Below are positions 1-9,222 of a stretch of 64,000 nt of DNA, piece by piece. Below the pieces are notes generated by a model that searched no databases, was not told the origin of the DNA, and saw nothing but the letters and a program-made list of their open reading frames with translations. The DNA is from Pseudomonas entomophila (GTDB lineage: Bacteria > Pseudomonadota > Gammaproteobacteria > Pseudomonadales > Pseudomonadaceae): NCBI RefSeq assembly GCF_013523125.1, contig NZ_JAAMQJ010000002.1, forward strand, positions 1-64,000, written 5' to 3'. The position numbers and the translations under genes were made by a program. How positions within the stretch are numbered: position 1 is the first letter of the stretch; each line of letters starts with the position of its first letter.

Positions 1-45
1 TAACAACTTCAACCACTTGACTCGCTGCGATCTCTCGAAGCGGGA
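1..45 (-). other. Start of rRNA operon 5' leader (16S lies outside the window)
   Basis: Read on the minus strand, this stretch follows two strong sigma-70 promoters and runs off the left edge without an open reading frame. Position, promoter architecture and the GC-rich discriminator after the second -10 box fit the untranslated leader of a Pseudomonas rrn operon. The 16S gene itself is not in the window, so identification rests on the promoter arrangement and remembered similarity to Pseudomonas rrn leaders. Confidence 0.7.
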
Positions 46-50
46 GGCGA

Positions 51-78
51 ATCATACAGCGTTACAACCTGCTGTCAA
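51..78 (-). promoter_or_regulatory. rrn promoter P2 (downstream)
   Basis: On the minus strand TTGACA (73-78) and TATGAT (51-56) are separated by 16 bases, a near-consensus sigma-70 promoter. It is followed by a GC-rich discriminator (CGCCTCCCGC), typical of stable-RNA promoters. Transcription would start near position 44 and run out of the left edge. Confidence 0.8.
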
Positions 79-193
79 CCACCTTTTTCACCGCTTCCGG
101 TCGAAACCGAAGCCCTTCCAGCGCTATTTCGATTCACACAACCTGTTGATTAACAAGGCGTTTATCGTTCCGACTGCGCTGGAAGTGGTGCGC

Positions 194-240
194 ATTATAA
201 GGGGATCTGAAACCCCGTCAACCCTTTATTTCAAATAAAG
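194..240 (-). promoter_or_regulatory. rrn promoter P1 (upstream) with AT-rich UP region
   Basis: On the minus strand TTGACG (216-221) and a perfect TATAAT (194-199) are 16 bases apart. Upstream of -35 lies an A/T-rich inverted repeat, CTTTATTT (224-231) and AAATAAAG (233-240), placed where an UP element would sit. About 140 bp separates it from P2, a tandem arrangement common in rRNA operons. The promoter lies only 50 bp beyond the end of gcdG, in the same direction. Confidence 0.78.
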
Positions 241-270
241 TTCAAATACTTACGCGACCTTCTGAGTGCC

Positions 271-1491
271 TCAGATTACCTGCGCTTCGCGCAGGGCAGC
301 CACCTGGGTGTCATCCAGGCCCAATATGCCTTTCAAGACCGTCGCCGTGTGCTCTCCTAATAAGGGAGGCGCGTGACGATACTCCACGGGCGTAGCAGAC
401 AAGCGCAACGGACTGGCCACTTGAGGCACGTGACCTGCCAGCGCATGGGGCAGTTCGAAGGCCAGGCCCCGGGCGATCACCTGGGGATCCTGGAAGGTCT
501 GCGCGACATCGTTGACCGGGCCACACGGCACCCCCACCGCCTCCAGTTCACTGACCCACTGCGCCGTGGTCTTGAACACCGTGGCTTGCCGTATCAGCGG
601 GATGAGCTCGGCCCGGTGCAGCACCCGCGCGCGATTGCTGGCAAAGCGTGGATCCTGCGCCCACTGCGGCTGTCCGGCCACTTCGGCGAAGCGCTGGAAC
701 TGGGCATCGTTACCCACAGTGAGAATGATGTCGCCATCGGCGGTAGGGAAATCCTGATAAGGCACGATGTTCGGATGGGCATTGCCCAGCCGCTTGGGCG
801 CTATCCCCGTGGTCAGGTAGTTCATCGCCTGATTGGCCAGACAGGCGACCTGGACATCCAGCAGCGCCATGTCGATACGCTGCCCGACACCTGCACGCTC
901 CCGATGGGCGAGCGCGGCCAGGATCGCCACGCTGGCATAGAGCCCTGTGAGGATATCGGTCAGCGCCACGCCGACCTTGACCGGCCCTGCACCGGCTTCA
1001 GGCTCCGGCTTGCCGGTCAGGCTCATCAGCCCGCCCAGCCCCTGCACCATGAAGTCATAGCCGGCACGTCCGGCATAGGGTCCCGTCTGACCGAAGCCCG
1101 TGATCGAGCAGTACACCAGGCGCGGGTTGAGCGCCGAGAGGCTTTCATAGTCCAGGCCGTACGCCGCCAGCCCGCCCAGCTTGAAGTTCTCGATGACCAC
1201 GTCCGAGGCTGCGGCCAACTCCCGCACCAGGCGCTGGCCTTCCGGTTGAGTGAAATCGATGGTCACCGATTGCTTGTTGCGATTGGCCGCCAGGTAATAA
1301 GCCGCCTCACTCGTGTCATGACCATTGGCATCCTTCAGAAAGGGCGGCCCCCAGGCCCGGGTATCATCGCCGCTACCCGGCCGCTCGACCTTGATGACCT
1401 CGGCACCCAGGTCGGCCAGGATCTGGCCCGACCACGGCCCGGCCAGCACGCGCGACAGGTCCAGCACACGCAGATGCGACAGCGCGCCCAT
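271..1491 (-). CDS. gcdG: Family III CoA-transferase, likely succinyl-CoA:glutarate CoA-transferase
   Basis: 406-residue CaiB/BaiF (class III) CoA-transferase. The N-terminal RVLAGPW and LGAEVIKVE motifs, the YDFMVQGLGGLM segment and an aspartate near residue 179 (GVALTDILTGLYA), in the position of the family's catalytic aspartate, are visible. It lies 22 bases downstream of gcdH on the same strand, so the pair probably forms one operon. Activation of glutarate to glutaryl-CoA, which GcdH then oxidises, is established for this gene pair in P. putida lysine/5-aminovalerate catabolism; the substrate here is inferred from that context. A short CTGAG-tgc-CTCAG inverted repeat overlaps the stop codon but has no T-run. 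Confidence 0.85.
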   Translation of the reverse strand: MGALSHLRVLDLSRVLAGPWSGQILADLGAEVIKVERPGSGDDTRAWGPPFLKDANGHDTSEAAYYLAANRNKQSVTIDFTQPEGQRLVRELAAASDVVIENFKLGGLAAYGLDYESLSALNPRLVYCSITGFGQTGPYAGRAGYDFMVQGLGGLMSLTGKPEPEAGAGPVKVGVALTDILTGLYASVAILAALAHRERAGVGQRIDMALLDVQVACLANQAMNYLTTGIAPKRLGNAHPNIVPYQDFPTADGDIILTVGNDAQFQRFAEVAGQPQWAQDPRFASNRARVLHRAELIPLIRQATVFKTTAQWVSELEAVGVPCGPVNDVAQTFQDPQVIARGLAFELPHALAGHVPQVASPLRLSATPVEYRHAPPLLGEHTATVLKGILGLDDTQVAALREAQVI

Positions 1492-1513
1492 GCTCGCCCC
1501 CTTTCTCTCTCTA

Positions 1514-2695
1514 TTAATAGAACGCCTGGATACCCGTCTGGGCCCGCCCCAGAATCAGCGCATGGACGTCATGGGTCCCTTCATAGGTATTGACGACCTC
1601 GAGGTTGACCAGATGCCGCGCCACGCCGAACTCGTCGGAGATGCCATTGCCGCCGAGCATGTCCCGGGCCAGGCGCGCGATCTCCAGCGCCTTGCCACAG
1701 GAGTTGCGCTTGAGCAGGGAGGTGATCTCCACCGCCGCACTGCCTTCATCCTTCATCCGCCCCAGGCGCAAGCAGCCCTGCAGCCCCAGGGTGATCTCGG
1801 TCTGCATGTCCGCCAGCTTCTTCTGCACCAGCTGGTTGGCCGCCAATGGCCGGCCGAACTGCTTGCGGTCGAGGGTGTATTGGCGCGCCGTGTGCCAGCA
1901 CGCTTCGGCCGCACCCAGCGCGCCCCAGGAGATTCCGTAGCGCGCCGAGTTCAGGCAGGTGAAAGGCCCTTTCAAGCCACGCACCTCGGGGAAGAGGTTG
2001 TCCTCGGGCACGAAGACGTTGTCCATGACGATCTCGCCGGTGATCGAGGCGCGCAGCCCGACTTTGCCGTGAATGGCCGGCGCACTGAGCCCTTCCCAGC
2101 CTTTTTCGAGCACGAACCCGCGGATATCGCCGTCATCGTCCTTGGCCCAGACCACGAACACATCGGCGATCGGACTGTTGGTGATCCACATCTTGCTGCC
2201 GGAGAGCCGGAACCCACCCTCGACGCGCCGGGCACGGGTCAGCATGCCGGCCGGGTCGGACCCATGGTCAGGCTCGGTCAGGCCAAAGCAGCCGATCCAT
2301 TCGCCACTGGCCAGCTTCGGCAGGTAACGCTGCTTCTGCGCTTCACTGCCGAACGCATGAATAGGCACCATGACCAGCGAGGACTGCACGCTCATCATCG
2401 AGCGATAGCCCGAATCGATCCGCTCCACCTCGCGCGCGATCAAGCCATAGCAGACATAGTTCAGGCCGCTGCCGCCATATTGCTCGGGGATGGTCGCCCC
2501 CAGCAGCCCGACCTCGCCCATTTCGCGGAAGATCGCAGGGTCGGTGCGCTCGTGCCGGAAGGCCTCCAGCACACGTGGCGCCAGCTTGTCCTGGGCGAAC
2601 GCCGCCGCGCTGTCGCGCACCATGCGCTCTTCTTCGGTGAGTTGCTGGTCGAGCAACAGCGGGTCGCTCCAGTGGAACTGCGCCTTCGTCGTCAT
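1514..2695 (-). CDS. gcdH: Glutaryl-CoA dehydrogenase
   Basis: FAD-dependent acyl-CoA dehydrogenase of 393 residues that oxidatively decarboxylates glutaryl-CoA to crotonyl-CoA. Visible signatures are [14 protein letters not shown] (about 135-148), KMWITNSP (168-175), and the YEGTHDVH motif whose Glu372 matches the catalytic base of this subfamily. The ATG at 2695 is preferred over a GTG two codons upstream because AAGGTAGG lies 5 bases before it. It is first in an operon with gcdG and is divergent from the LysR regulator, with a LysR-type box between. The product enters beta-oxidation as crotonyl-CoA. Confidence 0.93.
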   Translation of the reverse strand: MTTKAQFHWSDPLLLDQQLTEEERMVRDSAAAFAQDKLAPRVLEAFRHERTDPAIFREMGEVGLLGATIPEQYGGSGLNYVCYGLIAREVERIDSGYRSMMSVQSSLVMVPIHAFGSEAQKQRYLPKLASGEWIGCFGLTEPDHGSDPAGMLTRARRVEGGFRLSGSKMWITNSPIADVFVVWAKDDDGDIRGFVLEKGWEGLSAPAIHGKVGLRASITGEIVMDNVFVPEDNLFPEVRGLKGPFTCLNSARYGISWGALGAAEACWHTARQYTLDRKQFGRPLAANQLVQKKLADMQTEITLGLQGCLRLGRMKDEGSAAVEITSLLKRNSCGKALEIARLARDMLGGNGISDEFGVARHLVNLEVVNTYEGTHDVHALILGRAQTGIQAFY

Positions 2696-2770
2696 GAACA
2701 CCTACCTTACGGCCATTCAAGGGGATCGGTGTTCAGCCTAGGCAGGGCCCGCGTTGAGAGCAAACGAGGA

Positions 2771-2790
2771 TTGCGCACGCAGCTGTGCAA
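2771..2790. promoter_or_regulatory. Putative LysR-type binding site between gcdH and gcdR
   Basis: TTGCGCACGCAGCTGTGCAA is an inverted repeat (TTGCgCA / TGtGCAA) with a central spacer, the size and symmetry expected of a LysR-family T-N11-A box. It lies in the 156-bp divergent intergenic region, upstream of both start codons. Assignment to GcdR is inferred from location. Confidence 0.55.
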
Positions 2791-2851
2791 TAACCTCACT
2801 CTATAGAGACGTTTGAACAAGGCTTCCGAGCCTGCGAAGTGAGATTTTCGT

Positions 2852-3757
2852 ATGCGACGCAAGATTCCAAGCACCACGGCCTTGATCTGCTTCGAAGCAG
2901 CCGCCCGGCACCAGAGCTTCACCCGCGCCGCCGAAGAGCTGGCCCTGACCCAAGGCGCTGTCTGCCGCCAGATAGGTGGCCTGGAAACCTTCCTCAATGT
3001 CGAACTGTTCCACCGTACCCAGCGCGGTGTTCGACTGACCGAGGCAGGCTTGTCCTACAGCCGCCGGATCGCTGCCCAATTGGACGCGGTGGAACGGGAT
3101 ACCTTGTCGGTGATGCGCCAGCAGGGGGCCAACGTCATCGAGCTGGCCGTCGTCCCGACCTTCGGCACGCAATGGCTGCTGCCACGGCTGAAGGACTTCC
3201 AGCAGCGGTTTCCCGAGGTGACCGTCAACCTGACCAATCGCACCCGGCCTTTTCTGTTCGCCGATACGACCTTCGACGCCGCGATCTATTTCGGCGAGGG
3301 CGAGTGGCCTGGCACCCAGGTCGATCGATTGATGGGGGAGGGCCCGGTCCCGGTCTGCTGTCCCTCGCTGCTCGAAGGTCACCGCACGCTGAGCGCCCGC
3401 CAGATCGGCGAGCTGCCGCTCCTGCAGCAGACCACACGCCCCTATGCTTGGCGACAGTGGTTCGACAGCCAACAGGTGAGCGTGGCCCTCGACATGACAG
3501 GCCCACGCTATGAGCTATTCTCGATGCTGGCCCAGGCGGCCATGCACGCCATGGGCATCGCGCTGATCCCACCCTTCCTGATCCAGCACGAGCTCGAGGA
3601 AGGCCGACTGGTGATTGCCAATCCGCATGCCCTGGCCAGCACCAAGGCGTATTACCTGGTCGTGCCCGAGCGCAAGACCGAGTCGGCGTCCCTGCGCGCG
3701 TTTCAGGCCTGGCTGATCGAACAGGCGCGGTGCTATACGGCAGGCGGAGAAGCCTAG
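2852..3757 (+). CDS. gcdR: LysR-family regulator of glutarate catabolism
   Basis: 301 residues with an N-terminal winged helix-turn-helix (residues about 6-65; FEAAARHQSFTRAAEEL, then LFHRTQRGVRLTEAG) and a C-terminal periplasmic-binding-like effector domain. The sequence resembles the GcvA-type subgroup. It is divergently transcribed from gcdHG across a short region holding an inverted repeat, the classic LysR layout, so it probably activates gcdHG in response to glutarate or a related metabolite. The symbol follows use in P. putida and rests on synteny. Confidence 0.82.
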   Translation: MRRKIPSTTALICFEAAARHQSFTRAAEELALTQGAVCRQIGGLETFLNVELFHRTQRGVRLTEAGLSYSRRIAAQLDAVERDTLSVMRQQGANVIELAVVPTFGTQWLLPRLKDFQQRFPEVTVNLTNRTRPFLFADTTFDAAIYFGEGEWPGTQVDRLMGEGPVPVCCPSLLEGHRTLSARQIGELPLLQQTTRPYAWRQWFDSQQVSVALDMTGPRYELFSMLAQAAMHAMGIALIPPFLIQHELEEGRLVIANPHALASTKAYYLVVPERKTESASLRAFQAWLIEQARCYTAGGEA

Positions 3758-4006
3758 TAAACAATTTTAAACACTCGTTGGAAGCACACGGAATCACCTA
3801 AAGGTACGTTGTCACTCGTCATACAACCACATAAAGTCCCCGTTTCCCGGGCGCTTTCGATCATTTGCGACGCCCACGTTTGCAATCGCGCACCACCCCT
3901 CGTACTGGCGATTTTTTCTTTTACTCTGCGTAACACCCGGCCTTCCCGGGTGGCCCAATCGTGACTGCGATACACAATTACAAAGGCTCAGCGCAGGAGA
4001 GAGGAC
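3758..4006. other. Intergenic region upstream of pntAA
   Basis: 249 bp without a credible gene. It begins with an A/T-rich stretch (about 3761-3776) and must hold the pnt promoter; I could not fix -35/-10 boxes with confidence. A strong Shine-Dalgarno-like CAGGAGAGAGGA ends just before the GTG start at 4007. Confidence 0.5.
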
Positions 4007-5128
4007 GTGCACATTGGTGTTCCGTTGGAGACGCAAGCAGGCGAAGCGCGGGTTGCCGCCACGCCGGAAACCATCAAGAAGCTGGCCGCTCAGGGCCATC
4101 GGATCACCGTCCAGCGCGGGGCCGGCCTCAGGGCCAGCGTGCCAGACAGTGCCTACGAAGCGGCCGGGGCGACGTTGGGCAGTGCTGCGGACGCCCTGGG
4201 TGCCGAACTGGTCCTCAAGGTCGCCGCTCCGGACCCTGAAGAGTTGAAGCAGATCCAGCCCGGCGCGGTGCTGGTCGGCATGCTCAACCCGTTCGACGCC
4301 GCGCGGATCGCTCAATTCGCCGCCCACGGCATCACCGCCTTCGCCTTGGAAGCCGCGCCCCGAACGTCCAGGGCACAGAGCCTCGACGTGCTGTCTTCCC
4401 AAGCCAACATCGCCGGCTACAAGGCGGTCTTGCTAGCGGCCTCCCATTACGCGCGCTTCATGCCCATGCTGATGACGGCAGCAGGCACCGTGAAAGCGGC
4501 GCGTGTGCTGATCCTGGGCGCGGGCGTGGCCGGTCTGCAGGCGATCGCCACCGCCAAGCGTCTGGGCGCGGTGATCGAGGCCTCGGACGTGCGGCCGGCG
4601 GTCAAGGAGCAAATCGAATCGCTGGGCGCCAAATTCATCGACGTCCCTTACGAGACCGATGAGGAGCGCGCCTGCGCCGAGGGCGTCGGCGGTTACGCAC
4701 GCCCCATGCCTGCCAGCTGGATGCAGCGTCAGGCCCTGGCCGTGCACGAGCGCGCCAAGCAGGCCGATATCGTCATCACCACGGCGCTGATCCCGGGCCG
4801 CAAGGCACCGACGCTGATCAGCGCCGAGACGGTCGCGCAGATGAAGCCAGGCTCGGTGATCGTCGACCTGGCCGCTGCCCAGGGGGGCAATTGCCCATTG
4901 ACGGTGGCCGACCAGGTGGTGGTGGAGCAGGGCGTGATCATCGTCGGGCCGACCAATCTGCCGGCTCAGGTCGCGGCCGACGCCTCGGCCTTGTACGCCC
5001 GCAACCTGCTGGACTTCCTCAAGCTGGTCTGCACGCCGCAGGCCACGCTTTCGATCGACCTTGAAGACGACATCGTCGCCGCCTGCCTGATGTGCCGTGA
5101 TGGCAGCATCAGCCGCGCCGCTGCCTGA
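4007..5128 (+). CDS. pntAA: NAD(P) transhydrogenase subunit alpha, part 1 (NAD(H)-binding)
   Basis: 373 residues forming the soluble NAD(H)-binding domain I of the proton-translocating transhydrogenase, which transfers hydride between NADH and NADP+ driven by the proton gradient. The Rossmann motif GAGVAG is at 171-176; HIGVPLE at the N-terminus and AAQGGNCP near 298 are family signatures. The start is GTG, supported by a purine-rich ribosome binding site. Alpha is split into two polypeptides (this one and pntAB), as usual in Pseudomonas, whereas E. coli PntA is one chain. First of a three-gene operon. Confidence 0.93.
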   Translation: MHIGVPLETQAGEARVAATPETIKKLAAQGHRITVQRGAGLRASVPDSAYEAAGATLGSAADALGAELVLKVAAPDPEELKQIQPGAVLVGMLNPFDAARIAQFAAHGITAFALEAAPRTSRAQSLDVLSSQANIAGYKAVLLAASHYARFMPMLMTAAGTVKAARVLILGAGVAGLQAIATAKRLGAVIEASDVRPAVKEQIESLGAKFIDVPYETDEERACAEGVGGYARPMPASWMQRQALAVHERAKQADIVITTALIPGRKAPTLISAETVAQMKPGSVIVDLAAAQGGNCPLTVADQVVVEQGVIIVGPTNLPAQVAADASALYARNLLDFLKLVCTPQATLSIDLEDDIVAACLMCRDGSISRAAA

Positions 5129-5140
5129 GGAGCCCGACCC

Positions 5141-5461
5141 ATGCAAGACATGCTGATTTCAGACGGGTTGTACAACCTGATCATCTTCGTGCTGGCGATC
5201 TACGTGGGTTACCACGTGGTGTGGAACGTCACGCCCGCCCTGCACACGCCTCTGATGGCCGTGACCAACGCCATCTCGGCCATCGTGATCGTCGGCGCCA
5301 TGCTGGCCGCGGCCCTCACGGTGACGCCGGCCGGCAAGGTGATGGGCACGCTGGCCGTGGCCCTGGCCGCGGTCAACGTGTTCGGCGGCTTCCTGGTGAC
5401 GCGGCGCATGCTGGAGATGTTCAAGAAGAAAGCCAAGACCGAGGAGCGCAAGCAACCATGA
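5141..5461 (+). CDS. pntAB: NAD(P) transhydrogenase subunit alpha, part 2 (membrane)
   Basis: 106-residue membrane piece of the alpha subunit, with three hydrophobic segments (about 8-27, 37-56 and 62-80) and a charged C-terminal tail rich in K and E. It starts 12 bases after pntAA, and its stop overlaps the pntB start (ATGA), indicating translational coupling. It contributes transmembrane helices to the proton channel formed with PntB. Confidence 0.92.
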   Translation: MQDMLISDGLYNLIIFVLAIYVGYHVVWNVTPALHTPLMAVTNAISAIVIVGAMLAAALTVTPAGKVMGTLAVALAAVNVFGGFLVTRRMLEMFKKKAKTEERKQP

Positions 5462-6894
5462 GCATGAACCTGGTAACACTGCTCTACCTGATCGCCTCGA
5501 TCTGCTTCATCCAGGCACTCAAGGGCCTGTCGCACCCGACCACCTCGCGGCGCGGCAACCTGTTCGGCATGGTCGGCATGGGCTTGGCCATCCTCACCAC
5601 GGTCGGGCTGGTCTACAAGCTCGGCGCGCAGATGGGCTCGGTCGGCATCGGCTACGTGGTCCTGGGCCTGCTGGTGGGCGGCACGGCCGGCTCGGTCATG
5701 GCCAAGCGCGTGGAAATGACCAAGATGCCCGAACTGGTTGCTTTCATGCACAGCATGATCGGCCTGGCGGCCGTGTTCATCGCCATCGCGGCAGTCCTCG
5801 AGCCGCAGTCGCTGGGCATCGTCGCCGGCATCGCAGACCCGATTCCCACGGGCAACCGTCTCGAACTGTTCCTCGGTGCGGCCATTGGCGCCATCACCTT
5901 CTCCGGTTCGGTGATCGCCTTTGGCAAGCTGTCGGGCAAATACCGCTTCCGCCTGTTCCAGGGTACGCCGGTGCAGTTCGTCGGCCAGCACACGCTCAAC
6001 CTGATCCTGGGCCTGATCACGGTGGCCCTGGGCCTGCTGTTCACCTTCACCGGTCACTACAGCGCATTCACGCTGATGCTGGCCCTGGCGTTCGTCATGG
6101 GTGTGCTGATCATCATCCCGATCGGCGGCGCCGACATGCCGGTCGTGGTGTCGATGCTCAACAGCTACTCGGGCTGGGCCGCTGCCGGGATCGGCTTCTC
6201 GCTGAACAACGCCATGTTGATCATCGCCGGTTCGCTGGTGGGCTCCAGCGGGGCGATCCTGTCCTACATCATGTGCAAGGCCATGAACCGCTCGTTCTTC
6301 AACGTCATCCTCGGCGGCTTTGGGGGCGACGTCGAAAGCGGGGGCCCTGCTGGCGCCCAGGAACAGCGCCCGACCCGCTCCGGCTCCGCCGACGACGCGA
6401 CCTTCCTGCTCAGCAACGCCGACAGCGTGATCATCGTCCCAGGTTACGGCCTGGCCGTGGCACGCGCCCAGCACGCCTTGAAGGAACTGACCGAAAAACT
6501 GACCCACCAGGGGGTCACGGTCAAGTACGCGATCCACCCGGTGGCCGGTCGCATGCCGGGGCACATGAACGTGCTGCTGGCCGAAGCCGAGGTGCCGTAC
6601 GACCAGGTGTTCGAGATGGAAGATATCAACGCCGAGTTCGGCCAGGCCGACGTGGTCCTGGTACTGGGGGCCAACGATGTGGTCAACCCGGCAGCCAAGA
6701 ACGACCCCAAGTCGCCGATCGCTGGCATGCCGATCCTGGAAGCGTTCAAGGCCAAGACCATCATCGTCAACAAGCGCTCGATGGCCAGCGGCTATGCCGG
6801 CCTGGACAACGAGCTGTTCTACCTGGACAAGACCATGATGGTGTTCGGCGACGCCAAGAAGGTGCTGGAGGACATGGTCAAGGCCGTGGAGTGA
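5458..6894 (+). CDS. pntB: NAD(P) transhydrogenase subunit beta
   Basis: 478 residues: an N-terminal membrane domain with several helices and a C-terminal NADP(H)-binding domain III, whose PGYGLAVARAQHAL motif near residue 325 is the NADP site. The ATG at 5458 overlaps the pntAB stop; the frame is open further upstream but those codons lie inside pntAB. Closing the operon, it completes the integral-membrane hydride/proton pump that balances NADPH against NADH. No clear T-tailed terminator was seen in the 158 bp that follow. Confidence 0.93.
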   Translation: MSMNLVTLLYLIASICFIQALKGLSHPTTSRRGNLFGMVGMGLAILTTVGLVYKLGAQMGSVGIGYVVLGLLVGGTAGSVMAKRVEMTKMPELVAFMHSMIGLAAVFIAIAAVLEPQSLGIVAGIADPIPTGNRLELFLGAAIGAITFSGSVIAFGKLSGKYRFRLFQGTPVQFVGQHTLNLILGLITVALGLLFTFTGHYSAFTLMLALAFVMGVLIIIPIGGADMPVVVSMLNSYSGWAAAGIGFSLNNAMLIIAGSLVGSSGAILSYIMCKAMNRSFFNVILGGFGGDVESGGPAGAQEQRPTRSGSADDATFLLSNADSVIIVPGYGLAVARAQHALKELTEKLTHQGVTVKYAIHPVAGRMPGHMNVLLAEAEVPYDQVFEMEDINAEFGQADVVLVLGANDVVNPAAKNDPKSPIAGMPILEAFKAKTIIVNKRSMASGYAGLDNELFYLDKTMMVFGDAKKVLEDMVKAVE

Positions 6895-7053
6895 GCCCCA
6901 GGACGAATGCCGTACCCATTGCGCTGCTGCGTGTCAGGACCTGTCCAGGCACACGGGGACGTACGGGCGGCGGCATTCGACCTTGGTCGCGGGACGGGGC
7001 AGGGCGAAATCACTAGACTGCGCATCTAGCTTGAGCAGCCCGAGATAACAACC

Positions 7054-8547
7054 ATGTACCGTGATCGTATCCGCTTGCCCTCCCTGCATGACAAGGTCAT
7101 GAGCGCGGCCGACGCCGCCAGCCTGATCCAGAACGGCATGACCGTCGGCATGAGCGGCTTCACCCGCGCCGGCGAAGCCAAGGCCGTGCCGCGCGCCCTG
7201 GCCGAACGGGCGCGTCAGTCGCCGTTGAAGATCAGCCTGATGACCGGCGCCAGCCTGGGCAACGACCTGGACAAACAACTGACCGAGGCCGGTGTGCTGG
7301 CCCGGCGCATGCCCTTCCAGGTGGACAGCACGTTGCGCAGGGCCATCAACGATGGTCAGGTGATGTTCATCGACCAGCACTTGTCCGAGACCGTGGAGCA
7401 GTTGCGCAACCAGCAGCTCACCCTGCCGGACATCGCGGTCATCGAAGCCGTGGCGATCACCGAACAGGGGCACATCGTGCCGACCACCTCGGTGGGCAAC
7501 TCGGCCAGCTTCGCCATCTTCGCCAAGCAGGTCATCGTCGAGATCAACCTGTCGCACAACGCCAACCTCGAAGGCCTGCACGACATCTACATTCCGACGT
7601 ACCGGCCGACCCGCACCCCAATCCCGCTGGTGAAGGTCGACGACCGCATCGGCAGCACGGCGATCGCCATCGATCCGGCCAAGATCGTCGGTATCGTGGT
7701 CAGCGACCAGCCCGACTCGCCGTCGACGGTGCTGCCACCGGACAGCGACACCCAGGCCATCGCCGATCACCTGATCGACTTCTTCAAGCGTGAAGTGCAG
7801 GGCGGTCGCATGACCAACCGCCTGGGCCCCCTGCAGGCAGGCATCGGCAGCATCGCCAATGCGGTGATGTGCGGCTTGATCGACTCGCCGTTCGAAGACC
7901 TGACGATGTACTCCGAGGTCCTGCAGGACTCCACCTTCGACCTGATCGACGCCGGCAAGCTGAGTTTCGCCTCGGGCAGCTCGATCACCCTGTCCGAACG
8001 CCGCAATGCCGATGTCTTCGGCAACCTCGAGCGCTACAAGGACAAGCTGGTGCTGCGCCCGCAGGAGATCTCCAACCACCCGGAAGTGGTGCGCCGGCTC
8101 GGCATCATCGGCATCAACACGGCGCTGGAGTTCGACCTGTATGGCAACGTCAACTCCACCCACGTCTGCGGCACCCGGATGATGAACGGCATCGGCGGCT
8201 CCGGCGACTTCGCCCGCAACGCCCACCTGGCGATCTTCGTCACCAAGTCGATCGCCAAGGGCGGCGCGATTTCCAGCGTGGTGCCGATGGTCAGCCACGT
8301 GGACCACACCGAGCACGACGTGGACATCCTGGTGACCGAGCAGGGCCTGGCCGACTTGCGTGGGCTGGCGCCACGGGAGCGGGCGCGGGCAATCATCGAC
8401 AACTGTGTGCACCCGGACTACCGCGCGGCCTTGAACGACTACTTCGAGCGCGCCTGCGCGCGGGGCGGGCATACGCCCCACCTGCTTCGCGAAGCACTGG
8501 CCTGGCATGACAACCTGGAGATCACGGGTCGCATGCTGGCGGTATGA
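7054..8547 (+). CDS. Acetyl-CoA hydrolase / succinyl-CoA:acetate CoA-transferase family protein
   Basis: 497-residue class I CoA-transferase of the Cat1/AarC type. Both halves of the acetyl-CoA hydrolase fold are present, with GxGG-like loops (GIGSIANA near 264, GIGGSGDFARN near 390) and Glu288 in MYSEVLQD, the position of the CoA-thioester-forming glutamate in AarC-like enzymes. It may hydrolyse acetyl-CoA or exchange CoA between succinate and acetate or propionate; sequence alone does not decide. It stands as a single transcription unit after the pnt operon. Confidence 0.85.
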   Translation: MYRDRIRLPSLHDKVMSAADAASLIQNGMTVGMSGFTRAGEAKAVPRALAERARQSPLKISLMTGASLGNDLDKQLTEAGVLARRMPFQVDSTLRRAINDGQVMFIDQHLSETVEQLRNQQLTLPDIAVIEAVAITEQGHIVPTTSVGNSASFAIFAKQVIVEINLSHNANLEGLHDIYIPTYRPTRTPIPLVKVDDRIGSTAIAIDPAKIVGIVVSDQPDSPSTVLPPDSDTQAIADHLIDFFKREVQGGRMTNRLGPLQAGIGSIANAVMCGLIDSPFEDLTMYSEVLQDSTFDLIDAGKLSFASGSSITLSERRNADVFGNLERYKDKLVLRPQEISNHPEVVRRLGIIGINTALEFDLYGNVNSTHVCGTRMMNGIGGSGDFARNAHLAIFVTKSIAKGGAISSVVPMVSHVDHTEHDVDILVTEQGLADLRGLAPRERARAIIDNCVHPDYRAALNDYFERACARGGHTPHLLREALAWHDNLEITGRMLAV

Positions 8548-8910
8548 GGCCGCCTCGAGGCCTGGCCGAACGTCGCTCGACAGCGATGGGCCAGGCTTCG
8601 TCGTCTCTGTCGAAGCGCCCATGCCGCACCTGAAGGGCAACACCCAACTGTGCTGAATAAAACTGTCCTACTGTTACGGTAATTCTGCGGCTTTCCAGCC
8701 AAAATCCCGATTTTCTCACCAGGTAAGCACCTTTATGGTGCAGACCAGTACAGTTGTGCAAATTACCGGTGCAACAGTCGCCATCAACAGTTAACTGAGG
8801 CGCCGCAATACCCCCTAACTGTACCTACAGTAATGGACGCGAGAGGAGGATCATTGGCATCAGTTGAAATCACTTACTCGATGCCGCCACAAGCGGAAGG
8901 ATGACTCATC
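8548..8910. promoter_or_regulatory. Upstream region of the DUF1127 gene with repeated ACTGT motifs
   Basis: 363 bp with no gene. It carries AACTGTCC (8661-8668), ACTGTTACGG (8670-8679), AACTGTACTGG on the minus strand (8746-8755), the palindrome CAGTTAACTG (8788-8797) and AACTGTACC within CTGTACCTACAG (8819-8830). ACTGTTACGG and AACTGTACC recur exactly, inverted, before the DUF2388 gene at 9397. Several copies with mixed orientation suggest operator half-sites. The regulator is not known to me. Confidence 0.5.
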
Positions 8911-9126
8911 ATGGAACGTACCCTCAGTTCCGGCCTGGTTTTCGAAACCAACACCCAAGAATCCAAAGCGTCGCTGCCCCTGCGCGTCGCCTCCAACCTG
9001 CTGCTGTGGCAGCGTCGCGTTTCCAGCCGCCGTCAATTGGCTCGACTGGACGCCCGCCTGCTGGCCGATGCCGGTATCAGCGAAGCCCAGCGCCAGCAAG
9101 AGCTGAGCAAGCCATTCTGGCGCTAA
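8911..9126 (+). CDS. DUF1127 (YjiS-like) small basic protein
   Basis: 71 residues ending in the arginine-rich DUF1127 segment (LWQRRVSSRRQLARLDARLLADAGIS and following). Small DUF1127 proteins are widespread in proteobacteria; some influence RNA turnover, phosphate or carbon metabolism, but no function can be assigned here. GGAAGGA precedes the ATG. The gene is monocistronic, followed by a strong terminator, and has an unusually long upstream region with repeated motifs. Confidence 0.85.
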   Translation: MERTLSSGLVFETNTQESKASLPLRVASNLLLWQRRVSSRRQLARLDARLLADAGISEAQRQQELSKPFWR

Positions 9127-9160
9127 GCAGGTCGCTGGTCCGCCCAGCGTCTTTAAAGAA

Positions 9161-9192
9161 ACCCGTCGTGGACACCACGGCGGGTTTTTTTT
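9161..9192 (+). terminator. Rho-independent terminator of the DUF1127 gene
   Basis: ACCCGTCGTGG (9161-9171) pairs with CCACGGCGGGT (9175-9185) over 11 base pairs with a 3-nt loop, followed by a run of eight T. Confidence 0.95.
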
Positions 9193-9222
9193 GGTCTTGG
9201 AAAAAAGCGCGCCGGTACCTGA

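Noticed and set aside
17..238. 73-residue open frame at the left edge
   Set aside because: It lies across the tandem rrn promoters on the other strand and has no ribosome binding site or similarity.
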